From Akkermansiaceae bacterium UBA5688 (GTDB taxonomy: Bacteria; Verrucomicrobiota; Verrucomicrobiia; Verrucomicrobiales; Akkermansiaceae), in contig DIHU01000237.1 of assembly GCA_002420315.1 (NCBI GenBank), positions 1 through 40,308 on the forward strand: a stretch of DNA of 40,308 bases, in the 5' to 3' direction. Under the pieces are notes generated by a model, which was not told where the DNA came from, did not search any database, and saw only the letters and a list, made by a program, of their open reading frames with translations. Position numbers and translations under genes: made by a program. This document shows, piece after piece, positions 27,557-36,800 of the stretch (its first letter is position 1; each line of letters opens with the position of its first letter).

Positions 27557-28948
27557 TTATGGATCAATAAGCGGAACGTCGCGAAGTTTTCGTTGAAGAG
27601 TGCGTCGGCTAATTCCAAGTAGCTCCGCGGCTTTCGTCCGATTTCCGGCCGTAACCCGAAGCGCGCCTTGTACAGCCCGTTGCTCAAGGGCATGCAAGTT
27701 GAATTCCTCCTCGGGAGCAAGGGTGTTTTTTGCCGAAGATGATTCAAAGTGGTGTCCCAAGCCGGAGACGAAGTCTGGAAGGTGCTGAATATCTAGCTCG
27801 GATTGGTTTGACATAACCACTGCATGCTCGATGGCAGTTCGCAATTCTCGGACATTTCCGGGCCAACCGTAACTGAGTAGAGAGTTCATTGCAGCCTCGG
27901 TGAGAGGTTTCTCGGGGCGGCCATTTTCTTGGGCGAATTCGGATAGGAAGGAGTTTGCAAGTAACACAATGTCCTCTCTTCTCGCGCGCAAAGGTGGCAT
28001 AACTATGCCTAGAACATTAAGTCTAAAGTAAAGATCTTCGCGGAATGTTCCTTCTTCCACCATTACAGCAAGACTGCGGTTTGTGGCGGCAATAATGCGA
28101 ACATCGACTTGAATCGGGGTGTTTGAACCGACCCGTTCAATGGTTCGTTCGGAAAGAGCTCGGAGCAGTTTCACTTGTGTTTGAGCGTCAATCTCTCCTA
28201 TTTCATCGAGAAAAAGAGTCCCGCCATGAGCCTGCTCGAATCTTCCTACTCGGCGCTGGGAGGCTCCAGTGAAGGCGCCTTTTTCATGGCCAAATAGCTC
28301 ACTTTCCAGAAGTTGAGAGGAAAGAGCAGCGCAATTTACACCCACGAATTTTTCGCCTGGACGTCCAGAAAGGTCGTGGAGGGCATGGGCAACCACTTCT
28401 TTGCCGGTTCCGGATTCTCCCTCAATGAGAACCGTCGCGCGGGTCGAGGCGATTTGTTCGATCTTGGCGGCAACCTTAGCCATCAAAGCAGACCGTCCGA
28501 TCAGGCGGTTGAGGCCATGGGATGCAGTAGCTTTGCTTTCTTTGAGAGTTTCGTTCTCCGCAACAAGCTTAACGTTTTCTTTTTCTAGAGTTCGATTTCG
28601 AACGGCTCGTTTTAGAAGGAGCTCTACTTCATCCAGATTTAGAGGTTTGGTGACAAAGTGCCAGGCTCCGCGTCGCATCGCCTCTACTGCCGTGTCAACT
28701 GAGCCGTAGGCTGTCATCATGAGTGCAACTGGCGGGTGGGGAAGCGCTAGGGCCGCGTCGAGTACTTCCATCCCCGAATCGACTCCAAGTCGAAGATCTG
28801 TAAGGAGCAGATCGACATCTTCGGAACTCAGGACCTGTTTGGCTTGTTTGAGATCTGCCGCCACGTAACAGTCGAAGCTTTCCTCGAGAGCCATTCTCAG
28901 GCCATCGCGGGTCGCCTTTTCATCATCAACAATCAAGAGGGTTTTCAC
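27557..28948 (-). CDS. NtrC-family sigma-54-dependent response regulator
   Basis: A 463-residue transcriptional activator. The receiver domain (1-120) has Asp51 as phospho-acceptor (LLLTDLRLG) with the acidic pair in LIVDDE. The AAA+ domain (about 145-375) has Walker A GESGTGKE, the GAFTGA loop that contacts sigma-54, and Walker B GTLFLDEIGEID. A Fis-type helix-turn-helix ends the protein (GNRTKAAELLGISRRTLQRKL). It follows the histidine kinase gene by eight bases, so the two form a cognate pair. Its target promoters are unknown; I found no clear -24/-12 element in the window. Confidence 0.93.
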   Translation of the reverse strand: MKTLLIVDDEKATRDGLRMALEESFDCYVAADLKQAKQVLSSEDVDLLLTDLRLGVDSGMEVLDAALALPHPPVALMMTAYGSVDTAVEAMRRGAWHFVTKPLNLDEVELLLKRAVRNRTLEKENVKLVAENETLKESKATASHGLNRLIGRSALMAKVAAKIEQIASTRATVLIEGESGTGKEVVAHALHDLSGRPGEKFVGVNCAALSSQLLESELFGHEKGAFTGASQRRVGRFEQAHGGTLFLDEIGEIDAQTQVKLLRALSERTIERVGSNTPIQVDVRIIAATNRSLAVMVEEGTFREDLYFRLNVLGIVMPPLRARREDIVLLANSFLSEFAQENGRPEKPLTEAAMNSLLSYGWPGNVRELRTAIEHAVVMSNQSELDIQHLPDFVSGLGHHFESSSAKNTLAPEEEFNLHALEQRAVQGALRVTAGNRTKAAELLGISRRTLQRKLRDVPLIDP

Positions 28949-28956
28949 AAATATTT

Positions 28957-30144
28957 CTACACTTCGATTGGGGCGCTATCTTCGAGCAGACGCACCCGTT
29001 TATCAGTTCTCGGAAAGTAAAGAGTGACCTTTGTGCCAACCTCTTCCTCACTTTCGACTTCTAATTCTCCGCCATGTTCGCGGAGGATGCGACGGACAAT
29101 GAGCATTCCAAGCCCGGTGCCCTCGGCTTTCGTAGTCCGAAATGGTTCGAACATTGCTCCCATCGCTTCCGGTGAAATGCCGCTGCCGTTGTCCGAAATC
29201 GAGAGGCGAACCTCGTAGTCGGTTACGCTGCTTTGAATCAGGATCTCGCCTGAATTTTGTTCGACGGCCTGATAAGCATTTCGGATGACGTTAAAACATG
29301 CCTGCTTAATTTGGGTTGGATCAAGCTCGAGAGAGGGAAGATTCTCGACTAGATCAAGTTTCACAGGAATTTTTCGGCTTTCAAGTTCTGGGCTGAGAGC
29401 GAGTAAACTTTCCTCGAGCAACTGGTGGAGTTCTGTGGGCTCCCGTTCGGGCTTAGTAGGACGCATCGCCTCAAGAAACTGCTTCAAGATGGTGTCAAGC
29501 CGCCCGATTTCTGTGCGGGCCGTGCCGAGGTGTTTTTGAAGTGGTTCTTGATCGCCTTCGGGAAGGTCGGAGATGCGGCGCTCAAGAAGTTGGAGGTGAA
29601 GTGAAAGGGAATTAAGTGGATTTCCAATCTCATGGGCTACCCCAGCGGCCAGCAGGGTGAGTGCATTGAGTTTTTCGGATTCCATCTCCTTTTCCGCTTC
29701 TTCGCGAGAGCGGGTGACATCTCGGACTAACATAACATGTCCAAGATCAGCCTCGCCTTCTTCGGCGACCGGGGAGAGATAAAAATTCAAGTATCGGTTT
29801 TCGGGATAAAAAACTTCAAGATCTCGGCTTACCGTCCGGCGATTGGAGTGCATCAAGTTAGTCCAATCGACGCCACGGACGACTTCGTCCAAGGGCTTTC
29901 CCTGGGCCTCCTCTGGGGTAGTGCCAAAAAAACGACACCCAGCATGATTGATAAAGCTAATTCCCCCCGAAGTATCGAGGAGAAGAACGCCTTCCTGGAG
30001 TGCTTCGAAGACCTTCTGGAGGAAGCCCTTTTCACGAACTAGCCTAGAAAGAAGCGCCTGCACTTCTCCTGGCTCGATTTGGTCGAGCCGAGAGAGAATT
30101 TTGTCGAGAACCGCAGATTTCAAAGCTGCGACAGATTGGCACAA
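28957..30144 (-). CDS. Cytoplasmic PAS-domain sensor histidine kinase
   Basis: A 395-residue kinase of the NtrB-like type with no membrane segment, so it should sense a cytoplasmic signal. It has a short N-terminal helical region, a PAS domain (about 40-145, ALQEGVLLLDTSGGISFINHAG), a HisKA dimerisation helix with phospho-acceptor His171 (AAGVAHEIGNPLNSL), and an HATPase domain with N-box FNVIRNAYQAVEQ, DNGSGISPE and GTGLGMLIV. No ATG gives a good start: TTG at 30144 is used here, with TTG at 30123 an alternative. It heads the operon that includes the response regulator, a membrane protein, xseB and dxs. Confidence 0.9.
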   Translation of the reverse strand: MCQSVAALKSAVLDKILSRLDQIEPGEVQALLSRLVREKGFLQKVFEALQEGVLLLDTSGGISFINHAGCRFFGTTPEEAQGKPLDEVVRGVDWTNLMHSNRRTVSRDLEVFYPENRYLNFYLSPVAEEGEADLGHVMLVRDVTRSREEAEKEMESEKLNALTLLAAGVAHEIGNPLNSLSLHLQLLERRISDLPEGDQEPLQKHLGTARTEIGRLDTILKQFLEAMRPTKPEREPTELHQLLEESLLALSPELESRKIPVKLDLVENLPSLELDPTQIKQACFNVIRNAYQAVEQNSGEILIQSSVTDYEVRLSISDNGSGISPEAMGAMFEPFRTTKAEGTGLGMLIVRRILREHGGELEVESEEEVGTKVTLYFPRTDKRVRLLEDSAPIEV

Positions 30145-30196
30145 TTAGATGGGAGACGCAATCCTCGGGCTTACTCAATTATTGCTGCCCTGATCT

Positions 30197-30317
30197 GGGT
30201 CGAGACCCGTCTATTGATCTAGAATGATATCTCTTGGTCAAAAGCTGCTCGACAGGAGCCCAGGCCCATAGATCGTTGATTCCGCTGTAAATCGCCCAGC
30301 GAGGAGTAATCTACAGC
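30197..30317 (-). promoter_or_regulatory. Inverted repeats in the gap upstream of the kinase operon
   Basis: The 202-base gap between the kinase start and the SHD1-like gene contains GGGTCGAGACCC (30197-30208), a perfect palindrome, and GCTGTA/TACAGC arms at 30284-30289 and 30312-30317. The first could be an operator for the kinase operon and the second a terminator-like stem after the SHD1-like gene, although no T run follows it. Confidence 0.25.
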
Positions 30318-30346
30318 CTTTCGGGGTGAAATCAGCTTCAAAGAGA

Positions 30347-31114
30347 CTATTCGTTCTCTTCGGATAAGGCTAGGACCTTGTCGTTACTTGCACCGGTTTT
30401 GATGATTTTACCGTTCACTTTCAAGTGCACGACGAGACCAAGAAGCTTATCGCGATATTTGCTCTTAGCCCCCTTGACCATGATTGGGCGCTGATTGAAT
30501 GTTCCCCACAGACCGTAGGGATCTTCGGTGAAACATCATCCACCGCCTCCGCCTGTTGGCATTACTGGGTTATCACTCCAAGATTCCAGATGGGCGCTCT
30601 TTGTAGCGATAGTTTCAATTCCGTTTGAGAGGACGAGGTCGATCGTGTCTGAACTAGAGATCTTCTCAATCTTGTTTTGATACTGGCGGCGATTCTTCTC
30701 TACAAAAAAGAGATATTCGACCGTCACATCTCTGAGCATCTCATCACGGTTATTTTCCACGGTGATGATGTAGTTATGAGCGTATTTTTCAAAGTGCCAC
30801 TGCCCCTGTGCTGGCTTATTTTTTTCAATCCTTTTGCTGTAATGTTTGGTGTCGATAGAAAGGGCTTTTTTGGCCTGAACAATCGGGCCTTGTTCTTCTA
30901 AATACTTTTGATCTTGCTTCGAAAGGATCTCGATTGGAAAGGTGAGGACTTTTCCGCGGGTGATACGCATCTTCGCTTTTTTTGTTGAGGACTCATACTC
31001 AATGAGCTCACCGCGGAAGGTTTTTTTGCCATCCTTGCTGAGATAGGTGCGCATCTCTCCGAACATCGCGGTGAGCGGGAAGAATGTGATAAGAATTAAC
31101 TGACTCATTCTCAT
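30347..31114 (-). CDS. Exported SHD1-like protein with in-frame UGA; candidate selenoprotein
   Basis: Reading from the ATG at 31114, the product has a signal peptide (about 1-19, ILITFFPLTAMFG), an SHD1-like domain (about 21-75, MRTYLSKDGKKTFRGELIEY...FPIEILSKQDQKYLEE) and a beta-rich region with the EYLFFVEKNRRQY strand. The frame then meets UGA at codon 193 (30536-30538), right after five glycines, and stays open for another 62 codons to TAG at 30347-30349. The second part (KYRDKLLGLVVHLKVNGKIIK) looks like the closing strands of the same domain, so the UGA interrupts one protein. A GGUCU-loop hairpin 21 nt past the UGA would suit a SECIS. The only cysteine of the product follows the UGA. 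Nonsense mutation (for example GGA to TGA) is the alternative; the protein would then end at 30536 after 192 residues. Confidence 0.6.
30503..30521 (-). promoter_or_regulatory. SECIS-like hairpin with GGUCU loop
   Basis: On the minus strand UCCCUAC pairs with GUGGGGA (7 bp, one G-U) around the five-base loop GGUCU (30510-30514). The loop starts 21 nt after the UGA at 30536-30538. Bacterial SECIS elements are hairpins placed just 3' of the UGA inside the coding region with a G in the first bases of the apical loop, and the E. coli fdhF element carries GGUCU at the same place. Function is inferred. Confidence 0.45.
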
Positions 31115-31184
31115 GGTGTTAGGGTTTCCTCTTTGATCTTATCTAACAAGATGAAAATTTGCGGTTTCCCGATCATCTGAATCC

Positions 31185-33706
31185 CTATTTCTGGAATAAA
31201 GGATCATCCTCGTTTCCTCTCGATAAGATGTAGGCGAGTAGATCTAGAATGTCGTCATCTTCTAGCATGTTAAGGAGACCCGGAGGCATCATCGAGAACT
31301 TGGTAGGCTCCGATGATTTGATATCGCTGGTCTTAATAATAGTCATGGCGCTGGGAGCCATGAGATCCGTGATGATCCTGTAATCATCTCCTTTGAGGTT
31401 TGCGATACGGCCGATGACTTGTTTTCCATTCTTAAGGGTAAATGTGATTGATCCATATTGATCACTGATTTCATTACTTGGCTCGATAATAGATTCAAGT
31501 AGGTCGTGGGGGCTAACTTGCCGCCCGCACTGGTCAAGTCGGGCCCGATCCCGCCCCCTTCCTCGTTGAAACGGTGACACGCGTAGCAGGTCGCAGCAGC
31601 GAACATTTCGCGGCCGTTTTTGAAGTCCCGGTTGCCCTCAAGTCCAGCGCCAAGAAGGGGAGTGAGATCCTTCATCTGCCAATTTTTGACGAACTTAAGC
31701 TGGCGATTGCTGCTCAGGGGGTTTTTTGTGACGGGCTTGGCATTTATGGTAGACGCGAGCACTTTCTTTCGCTTCGAAGAGAGACGGGCGAGGTGGTCTT
31801 TTTTGATTTCGTTGATGAATTTGCTGAAGCTTGCACCACCCTTGTAGCCGGCGGCTCGGGTGAACCAGATGAAAAGTTTTTTCTCGGAATCGTCTGTCCA
31901 TCCCTCCTGCACAAAGCGAATGTTTTTAGCGATGGCAATTTGCTCTTCTTGGGTCAGTGCGTTGGTTATCAACTCAACCGAGCGTGCGATCATGTCGGGG
32001 GCCTGAAGGTAGGCCAGAACATTTGAGAGCTCGATGTTTTCGGAAGCTGAATCCCCTGGAAAGTGGGGATCGAGTTGGGCGATGACTTGGGCTCTTTGTT
32101 TTTCGATTGGGGCGCCGATACGGACGAAAGTGAGTCCATAGGCGCGAAGAAGGTCAAAACGTTCCTGCTGATTGAGTGACTTGTAGTCGAACGTGAGAAG
32201 TGATTCCACGAGTGCTCCTTGGATCTTTTCGTTTCCAAGACGGGCTAGAGAAATAAGGGCTCCAAGTTTGGTGAAAGGGTCTTTCTCATCGAGGGCTTTT
32301 TTGGCCCAGTACTTCGTGGGCACTTTTTCGATGGCGGTGCGAGCGGTGAAGCGGAGGGCTCGGTCTTCGCTGCCAAGATGCTTCCAAAATTTATCAACAA
32401 CAGAGGCGTCGCTTTTGAGGTGGTATTCTGCGATCGCTTGACGCTCAGTGCGCTCCTCGGCTCCTTCGATACGTGGCTTGGCGGGAGCGGTGTTTTCTTT
32501 GCCTGTGTAGGTCACACGGTAGATTCCCGACTGAACCTTGCGGCCTCCAACGGTGATGTACATTGCGCCATCTTTCTTGCTGATACAAATATCGGTGAGG
32601 GGGAAGGGTTGCCCGCCGATGAATTCCTCGACCTCTCCAGTGTAGCTGGAGCCGTTTGGCGTGAGGTGGATAGCGTAGAGTGTTCCAAAAGACCAGTCGC
32701 AGGCGAAGAAAGCCTTCTGATACTTGGTCGGAAATTTTGCTCCGGTCCCAAAGGTTACGCCCGTGGGTGATCCGGGGCCGACGTTCACGACGGCTCCAAA
32801 GCTATCGCTGTAATATTCAGGCCACTTTGCCGAACCATTTCGCCAGCCGAATTCGGCTCCGCTGATGACGTGGTTAATCCGAGTGGGTCGATACCAAGGC
32901 GTGTTGATGTCCCACTCCATATCCGCATCGTAAGTGAACATCTCCCCTTCAAGGTTAAAGTCGATATCGTATTGGTTTCGAAACCCAGTCGCGATGACCT
33001 ACTAATTTTTTCCTTCTGGATCCGTCTTGCAAATCCATCCACGGGGAGCTTCAACCCCTTTCATAAAGCCGCGGCCGTAAACCCGCGGCTGAAGTGTGTC
33101 TTCGCCCCAGCATTCAGTCACGCGGGAGCTTTGGTAAGTGGGAAGAGCGGTTTGGTTCCCACAGGCTACGTAAAGGGACTTTCTGTCAGGCGATAGGACA
33201 ACTGCGTGTGGGCCATGTTCTCCGCCCACTTCTTGAAATTTTTTGAGTAAGGTGACCTTATCAAATTTGTCGTCTTTGTTGGTGTCCTCTACTCGGTAAA
33301 GACCGCGCCCTTCGTGTTTCTTGTCGTTTACGACCACGTAAAGAGAGTCAAAAGCGTAGCAAAGTCCCCAGGCATGTCCGATATCGAGATCAATCTTTTC
33401 GAGGTTCTCGTCGGTGAGAGTTTCTCCTCGGGCAGGGCGATCAAAGCGGTAAAGCGATCCGTATTGATCACCCGCGATAAGACGACCTTTATCGTCTTCA
33501 CAAAGGACGACCCAGGAACCGAAATCTTCTTTAGGAACTGAGTAGAGCCGCTCAACTTCAAATCCTTCTTTTACGACTAAGCGTTCTGGGCGGGTGACTT
33601 GGGAGATGAAGTCTTCGGCAAAAGTGACTTGAGCCATGAGAATGGCTCCGATGAGAAAGATGTGTTGGAAGCAATTGTTCACGATAGCTGCAAAGATTCT
33701 ATTCAA
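31185..33706 (-). pseudogene. Broken PVC-type beta-propeller/HEAT/cytochrome c gene
   Basis: Three pieces reconstruct one gene of about 840 codons. It has a signal peptide (start TTG at 33706 or GTG at 33682; FLIGAILMAQVTFAED), a beta-propeller dehydrogenase domain (FDSLYVVVND, GEHGPHAVVLSPD, VIATGFRNQYDIDFN, YRPTRINHVISGAEFGWR), a HEAT-like helical region, and a C-terminal cytochrome c domain with CYACHRFNEEGGGIGPDLT and MMPPGLL. Two adjacent TAG codons (32999-33004) stand where Trp-Glu is expected between EGKN and VIATGF, with the frame unchanged on both sides. A one-base deletion near 31515-31516 shifts the frame between SAGGK and SPHDLLESIIEPS. An intact relative lies upstream. In its present form it can give only a 234-residue fragment. 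Confidence 0.85.
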
Positions 33707-33802
33707 GCAGCAATCATAACGCTATTTCAAAAACCAACCTTGAACAAAGATTGCCTATTCTAAAGCAATCGATATCGATAAATGGCTCGTTGATCTCTTG
33801 CT

Positions 33803-36800
33803 TTATTTGTGTCCCTCATCCGTCTTGTCCTTCTTGCAGGAAACGAGGAATGCCACTAGGTTGCGAGCTTCTTGTTTGCTAAGTAGCCCGTTCATTGGGG
33901 GCATTGCCGAGACTGGTTTGCTCTTTTTGGCAATATCTGATTTTTTAATCACCTTTTTCGTTTCGGCAAATTTTATGATGGCGTTACCGTCTGCGTCATC
34001 AGGCATGAAGTTGCCGCTGATCTCAGTGCCGTCCTTCAGAGTGATTGTGCCAAGGCCGTAACCGGCAGCAACTTCGGCTCCTGGATTGACGAGTGAACGC
34101 AGTAGGTAGGCGGAATCGTGATTTTTCCCGATGGCTCCAAGCTCGGGGCCAACGTCCCCGCCAACTCCATGCATGGTATGGCAGCGTTGACATTGAGCAG
34201 CTCCGTGTTCGTAAAAGACCTTTTTCCCTAAGTTGACGTCTCCGCCATCGCGACAGAGGAGATTCCACTCAGCGTTAGGGTCGTTCTTGGCGAGGGAACC
34301 ACGGAATTTGTCGAGTGAGAGAGCCACTGTTTCGGCAGCGGTGACAATGTCGAGGGCGAGTCCTGATTCGGCTTCGCCGGCAGTCAGTTGGTCGAGAGCA
34401 ACCTTGATGATCTCTTTAGCTTTTGGTGTTTTGAGCTTAGTCAGAGTTTGCAGAGTGAGCTGCTTTTCTTTCAAGGTGGCGTCTTCGCTCGTGAGAAGGT
34501 TTCCAAGTTGGGCGGTGGCGCGATTGGGGTCGTTCTTGAAGAGAAGCTCTCTCGCCATGCTTCGGACTTTTTCGCTCTTGTCTGCGAAAAGTTTTTGAAG
34601 TGTTAACGGCCAAGTGGGATTTGATTCTTTAAGAGACGCAAGAAGCTTCATTGATTTAACGCGGGCTTCTTCTGGAAAGTTTTCATTCTTTAGGTATCGA
34701 GTGAGTCGAAGTTCACCGAGTGGAATCTGATCTTGTTCGGAGAGAATGAGGGCGCGGGGAATCAGGTCGATCGAGTTTTTGTCAACTCCATCAATGAGAC
34801 CCTTGAGGTCTTTAATGATGCTAATATCTAGCTTAATCCGATTCTTAGGAAGGGTTCGTGCGAATCCAGTGACAGGATCAGGGACGGGTGGGTTGTTCCA
34901 TTCGAGAAGCGCGATTAACGCATCCTTACGAACCCGAAAATCAATTTTCGGGTTCGCTGCGATATTTGCGATTACCTCGGCGTCTTTTGCTTGGCCCAAA
35001 ACCCAAGCTGCAAAAATTGCTCTTCGGGCGGTCAGAGGATGCCATTTAACTTCAGGAGAAACTTTTAGAGCAATACTGTGTGCTTGGTTTGAAAGAGCCT
35101 GATAGGTTTTACGAACATCCATTTCGTAAGCAGCGCGAATCGCTTCCTGACGGACTGATTGATCGCGGTCTGTGAAGTAGGTTTCGAGAAGATGAGATTT
35201 TTGGCGACGAAGGGCAATGACGATGGCGCGGCGGACTGCTGTCGAACGATGATCGTAGTATTTCCACTCGGGTGCAAACTGGGCACATTTAGTAAGAACC
35301 ATGATCCCCGCATGGCGGACAATAACGTCATTATCGTCGTTTTTCTCCAACATCTTAATCGCTGGTTCGACTGCATCTTTATGACCATGATTGGAAAGAG
35401 CAATGGCTGCGAGGGAGGCAACACGTGGCGATGAATCCTCTAGCATTGCGATCAGAGCCTTTCGAAATGGGGCAAGGTGCTTGCCGTGATTGCCAAGTGT
35501 ACGAGCAAGGTTGGCCCTAATTTCCATTTCCTTGTCGCCAATGAGCCTAGCAAGTGAGTTAAGTGCGGAAGGGTTTTTCTGACCAAGCTGACCAATCCCC
35601 CAAATACCGTGGATTCTGCGCATGAGTGGTTGGTTGGGCTGGATTGCTTTTTCGAATAGAGAAAGCGACTCGAGGTCGTGATCAGCGAGAGCGAATTGAG
35701 CACGCTGACGAACCCGCTGGTCGGGATGGGCCAGAAGCTCGAAGAGTTTGTCTGACTTAAGGGAGGGGATGCCGTTTGCGAAAAGATTTTTGACTTCTGC
35801 AATCTTTTTTGACTTGAGTTTCGAGTCGTCGGCGAGGGTGTATACGTTGCCTTTTCCAGACTTGGTCCAGCCACCACCGTAGTCGGCAATATAGAGCTTG
35901 CCATCATATCCCCAGTCGAGGTCGGTAAGGGCAATTCCCTTGAGGAAGGTTGTTTGCTCGCCGAGTTTGAAGTTGGCTCCGTCAGGATTTAAAGTGAAGC
36001 GTTCAATGAGGCAGCGACCGGGGCCGGCAACGTAGCTAGCAACGAAGAAGTTATGGTCGAATTTTTTAGGTAGTCCGACGATGCCAGGATTGTAGGCCAA
36101 CCCACAAGGGCCGTTCGAGCTGTATGCAATCGGTGGATTGATGTAAGCGGGTTGGCGGTCGTGGCGGGTATTCCAAAGACCTTCGTTCATCCAAGCATCG
36201 ATCTGATCCTCTTTGCGCGAAGGCTTTCCGCCAATATGATTGTAGACTGAGCCGCCGAAGGAGACCATGGTTTGGTGGCCCATTTTCCAGCCGGAGTCTC
36301 CATGTTCGACGAGATAGACGATCCGCTCACGATCTCCTTGGTCGTAGTCGTTATCGACGGTAAATAAGTTGCCAAATTCATCAAAAACAATCTCTTTTGG
36401 ATTACGAAGATTGACGTAGAACTCCTCAAATTCAGACCCGTCGGGGTTAGCCCTGAAGACCCCGCCGGAGTCGGGACGAGCAAAGGTCTTACCATCCTGC
36501 TCTACATGATAACCACGGTCGCCAATCGACCAGTATAATTTGCCGTCGGGACCCCAGGCGAATCCATTGAGGTCATGACCGGAAAAGCTGACGCGGACGC
36601 CAAAACCATTAACGAGCGTTTTAACCTCTTCAGCTTTTCCATCATTATTGGTATCTTGCAAGCTGTAGACCCCAGGAATCATTGCGAAGTATACGGTGCC
36701 GTCTTTTTCGATGAGCCCACCGGATGGACCAGCGAGAGGGTCATTGAAATCACCGCGGTAGACAGTGGTCTTATCTGAGACACCATCGCCATCGGTGTCT

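Noticed and set aside
30130..30150. Sigma-54 promoter at TTGGCACAATTAGATG near the kinase start
   Set aside because: The -24 like TGGCAC has no TTGC at the required spacing and points away from the operon.
30527..30546. CGGTG/CACCG stem around the UGA as the SECIS
   Set aside because: It encloses the UGA in its own loop rather than lying 3' of it, so it does not fit a bacterial SECIS; the downstream GGUCU hairpin does.
33002..33706. Separate 234-residue propeller protein gene
   Set aside because: It ends abruptly at the double TAG in mid-domain, and the next frame continues the same domain without shift, so it is the 5' part of one broken gene.
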